Assembly (NCBI RefSeq): GCF_023703775.1
Contig: NZ_CP098514.1
Span: forward strand, 868,001-932,000
Source: Haloplanus sp. GDY1
GTDB lineage: Archaea; Halobacteriota; Halobacteria; Halobacteriales; Haloferacaceae
Length of the DNA stretch: 64,000 nt
Direction of reading: 5' to 3'
Under the pieces are notes generated by a model. That model saw nothing but the letters and a program-made list of their open reading frames with translations, did no database searches and had not been told where the DNA came from. Below, piece by piece: positions 62,317-64,000 of the stretch. A program made the translations under genes and the position numbers. The number at the start of each line of letters is the position of its first letter. Within the stretch, counting starts at the first letter, position 1.

Positions 62317-63542
62317 CGCTCGGCACCCCCGTCGGGCGAGAGGGTCGTGACGGTCCCGTCGTCGTCGCGTGGCTCGGTCGCCCCGTCGTCGTCGTCGCGT
62401 GGCTCGGTCACCCCGTCGGCGTCGGATGCGTCGTCGGCCGTCTCGGGACCGTCCGCCGCGTCGGTCACCGCTTCGTCGTCCGCCGCGGCGGTCGCCTCGG
62501 GGTCGGGGTCGGCGGGAACGTCGCAGGCGTACGTCACCGCCCCGTCGAGGACGACGTAGCGGTCGTCGGCCCGAAGGAGCGGCCGGGAGACGGCGGCGGC
62601 GATGGCGCGCAGGTCGGCCGGGCCGGCCACCTCGACGGTGGGGCCGGCCGTCGCCCCGCGGTCGATCCGGACGCTGGGGACGCCCACCGGAGTCGTGCCG
62701 TCGCCGCCGTCGGTCACGGCTGGCTGCGTCCCGACGGGCGCGGACGGCGCGAACGACCGCATGCCGGCCGCGAGGACGAACCCCGCCCCCGCGGCGACGG
62801 CGACGCCGACCGCGATTCCCGAGGGGCGCTGGTAGGCCGAGTAGCCGGCGTAGGCCGTCACGACACCGAGAACGACGCTCGCGAGCGTGAGGTCCCGCTG
62901 CGTGAAGGTGAACTGATCGTCCGTCCCGGCGGGCGACTCGTCGGGTCCGCCGTCGCCGCCGGTCCCCGTGGCCGGCACGCCGTCGCCGTCGTCGTCGCCG
63001 TCGGCGGCGGTCGTGGCCGCCGGATCGGGACGCCCAGACCGGAGCAGGTCGGCGACCTCCGAGGCGATCAGGAGGCCGAGCGGCAACACGACCAGGGCGA
63101 CGAAGCCGAGGGGCGTGCCGACGAACTGGATGACGTGACCGATGAGGGGGATGGTGAGGACCACCCGACCGATCAGCCGGTCCGGCGTCACCGGACCGAG
63201 GTCGGCGTCCTCGTTGGCGTCGCCCTTGGTGACGAACGCGGGGGTGCCGTCCCCCGCCCGTTCGACGCCGATCACCCGGTGGGTCACCGGCACCTCCCCG
63301 CCGGCCTGCTGTTCGAAGACGATCACGTCGCCGACGCGGACCGACCGGGCCGGCACCTCGTCGACGACCACCACGTCGCCGGGGGCGATGGCCGGCGTCA
63401 TGCTCGCGGTCAGGACGACGTAACTCGCCTCGGCGCCGACGGTGCCCGGCACCGCGTAGACGACGAAGGGGGCGATCAACGCCAGGAGGACGACGACGAG
63501 CAGGGCCCGACCGGCCGTCCGTGAGTGTGTGGTGAGATTCAT
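62313..63542 (-). CDS. Archaeal type I signal peptidase with long C-terminal extension
   Basis: A 409-residue protein, ATG at 63542 (MNLTTHSRTAGRALL). A first membrane helix leads to the catalytic LTASMTPAIAPGDVVVVDEV (S47), VTHRVIGV (H88) and TKGDANEDAD (D108): the ER/archaeal Ser-His-Asp form seen in SipW-like peptidases. A second helix lies near 133-165. A ~220-residue extension with two more helices and an acidic tail is unusual. It is flanked and overlapped by two exported-protein genes, which are its likely dedicated substrates. Confidence 0.88.
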   Translation of the reverse strand: MNLTTHSRTAGRALLVVVLLALIAPFVVYAVPGTVGAEASYVVLTASMTPAIAPGDVVVVDEVPARSVRVGDVIVFEQQAGGEVPVTHRVIGVERAGDGTPAFVTKGDANEDADLGPVTPDRLIGRVVLTIPLIGHVIQFVGTPLGFVALVVLPLGLLIASEVADLLRSGRPDPAATTAADGDDDGDGVPATGTGGDGGPDESPAGTDDQFTFTQRDLTLASVVLGVVTAYAGYSAYQRPSGIAVGVAVAAGAGFVLAAGMRSFAPSAPVGTQPAVTDGGDGTTPVGVPSVRIDRGATAGPTVEVAGPADLRAIAAAVSRPLLRADDRYVVLDGAVTYACDVPADPDPEATAAADDEAVTDAADGPETADDASDADGVTEPRDDDDGATEPRDDDGTVTTLSPDGGAER

Positions 63543-64000
63543 TCGGTTGCTCCGTTCGGGGGAGTGCGCCCCCGGCCGCCGCGGCCCCGAGGGGGGTCCT
63601 CGGGGTCGTCCGTTCCGTCCTCGCCGGCCGCGACGGGTGGGCCGCCCCGCCGCGTCCCGCACGACAGCGGTTCGAGGTCGGTGAACGACCCCGAGCCCTC
63701 GTCGAACTCCAGTTTGATTCCCTCCCCCTCGCAGGCACACCGCGAGAAGTTCGGGGGCACGTCGAGGAGCGCTCCGCCGACCGAGTCGACGGTGGCCGTC
63801 GTGACGCCGCCGACGTCGAACCGGCGGTGACCGCCGTTCGGCGCGGCCCTGCTGCCGGCCTTCACGACGACGTAGTCGATCGGGACCGGCGACGTGACCT
63901 CGACGACGTACACCTCGCCGGGAGTCCCGGTCACGTCCGCGCCCGTCTCGGGGTCGCGGACGACCCAGGTGACCGCCCCGGGATCGACCGGGGAGTCGGT
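63539..64000 (-). CDS. Exported-type protein, N-terminus beyond window edge
   Basis: The frame is open to 64000, so only the C-terminal 153 residues are seen; the stop at 63539 overlaps the signal peptidase ATG (ATGA). It reads as a beta-rich extracellular domain (VYVVEVTSPVPIDYVVVKAG, FDVGGVTTATVDSVGGALL) with three cysteines (RCACEGEG, LSCGT) and ends in a Pro/Gly/Arg-rich tail. It is likely a SipW-type substrate or surface protein. Family not recognised. Confidence 0.7.
   Translation of the reverse strand, partial: TDSPVDPGAVTWVVRDPETGADVTGTPGEVYVVEVTSPVPIDYVVVKAGSRAAPNGGHRRFDVGGVTTATVDSVGGALLDVPPNFSRCACEGEGIKLEFDEGSGSFTDLEPLSCGTRRGGPPVAAGEDGTDDPEDPPRGRGGRGRTPPNGATE

Overview
The window looks like chromosomal DNA of a halophilic archaeon (class Halobacteria). 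GC content is very high, almost every protein is rich in Asp and Glu, and typical archaeal genes are present: gatE, mevalonate kinase followed by isopentenyl phosphate kinase, a TRAM-domain protein, an MptE-like pterin kinase and TrmJ. Many start codons sit 23-30 bases downstream of a TATA-like box, the spacing expected for leaderless haloarchaeal transcripts. I cannot name the genus. I see no rRNA, tRNA, CRISPR array, insertion sequence or replication origin.

Layout. 1-6.2 kb: the end of an unknown gene, a zinc-ribbon protein, and two convergent DNA-repair-type helicases (a Dna2-like nuclease-helicase and an Lhr-like helicase). 6.3-18.4 kb: a secreted or cell-surface locus read leftward. It has a 3064-residue multidomain protein (six malectin-like and six PKD domains, a sorbosone-dehydrogenase-like propeller and dockerin-like repeats), a PKD protein with two cohesin-like domains and a dockerin, and a membrane-anchored single-cohesin protein. 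18.6-20.8 kb: two putative regulators facing away from each other. 21-26.8 kb: isoprenoid precursor genes, a cold-shock protein, two metallo-beta-lactamase-fold hydrolases, TRAM, ThyX and superoxide dismutase. 26.9-30 kb: a 62-base tandem repeat, a DJ-1/PfpI protein, an HD phosphohydrolase and an amidohydrolase.

29.9-35 kb: a probable catabolic module with an IclR regulator, an M20-type amidase of the carbamoylase/allantoate family, a sodium:solute symporter flanked by two tiny membrane proteins, and a DUF1028 protein. 35-39.5 kb: UspA, BirA overlapping a biotin carboxylase/BCCP protein, and aspartate-semialdehyde dehydrogenase. 39.5-43.7 kb: small haloarchaeal proteins and a transporter of the Nramp fold without the usual metal motifs. 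43.8-47.3 kb: a cyclophilin-like protein and a giant FAD/Fe-S dehydrogenase of the YdiJ type. 47.5-50.2 kb: a VOC protein, a DsbA-like lipoprotein paired with a Cys-containing membrane protein, and a CitE-type lyase. 50.4-55.4 kb: gatE and a three-gene signalling cluster with degenerate receiver domains. 55.4-61.4 kb: MaoC, TrmJ, a CPBP protease, a winged-helix regulator with two small membrane proteins, and a FolP/MptE pterin pair. 61.4-64 kb: an archaeal signal peptidase between two exported proteins, the last cut by the window edge.

The strongest candidates for something undescribed are the cohesin/dockerin/malectin surface locus, the degenerate-receiver signalling cluster, the symporter module with a hidden small protein gene and possible shared operators, and the DsbA/membrane-protein redox pair.
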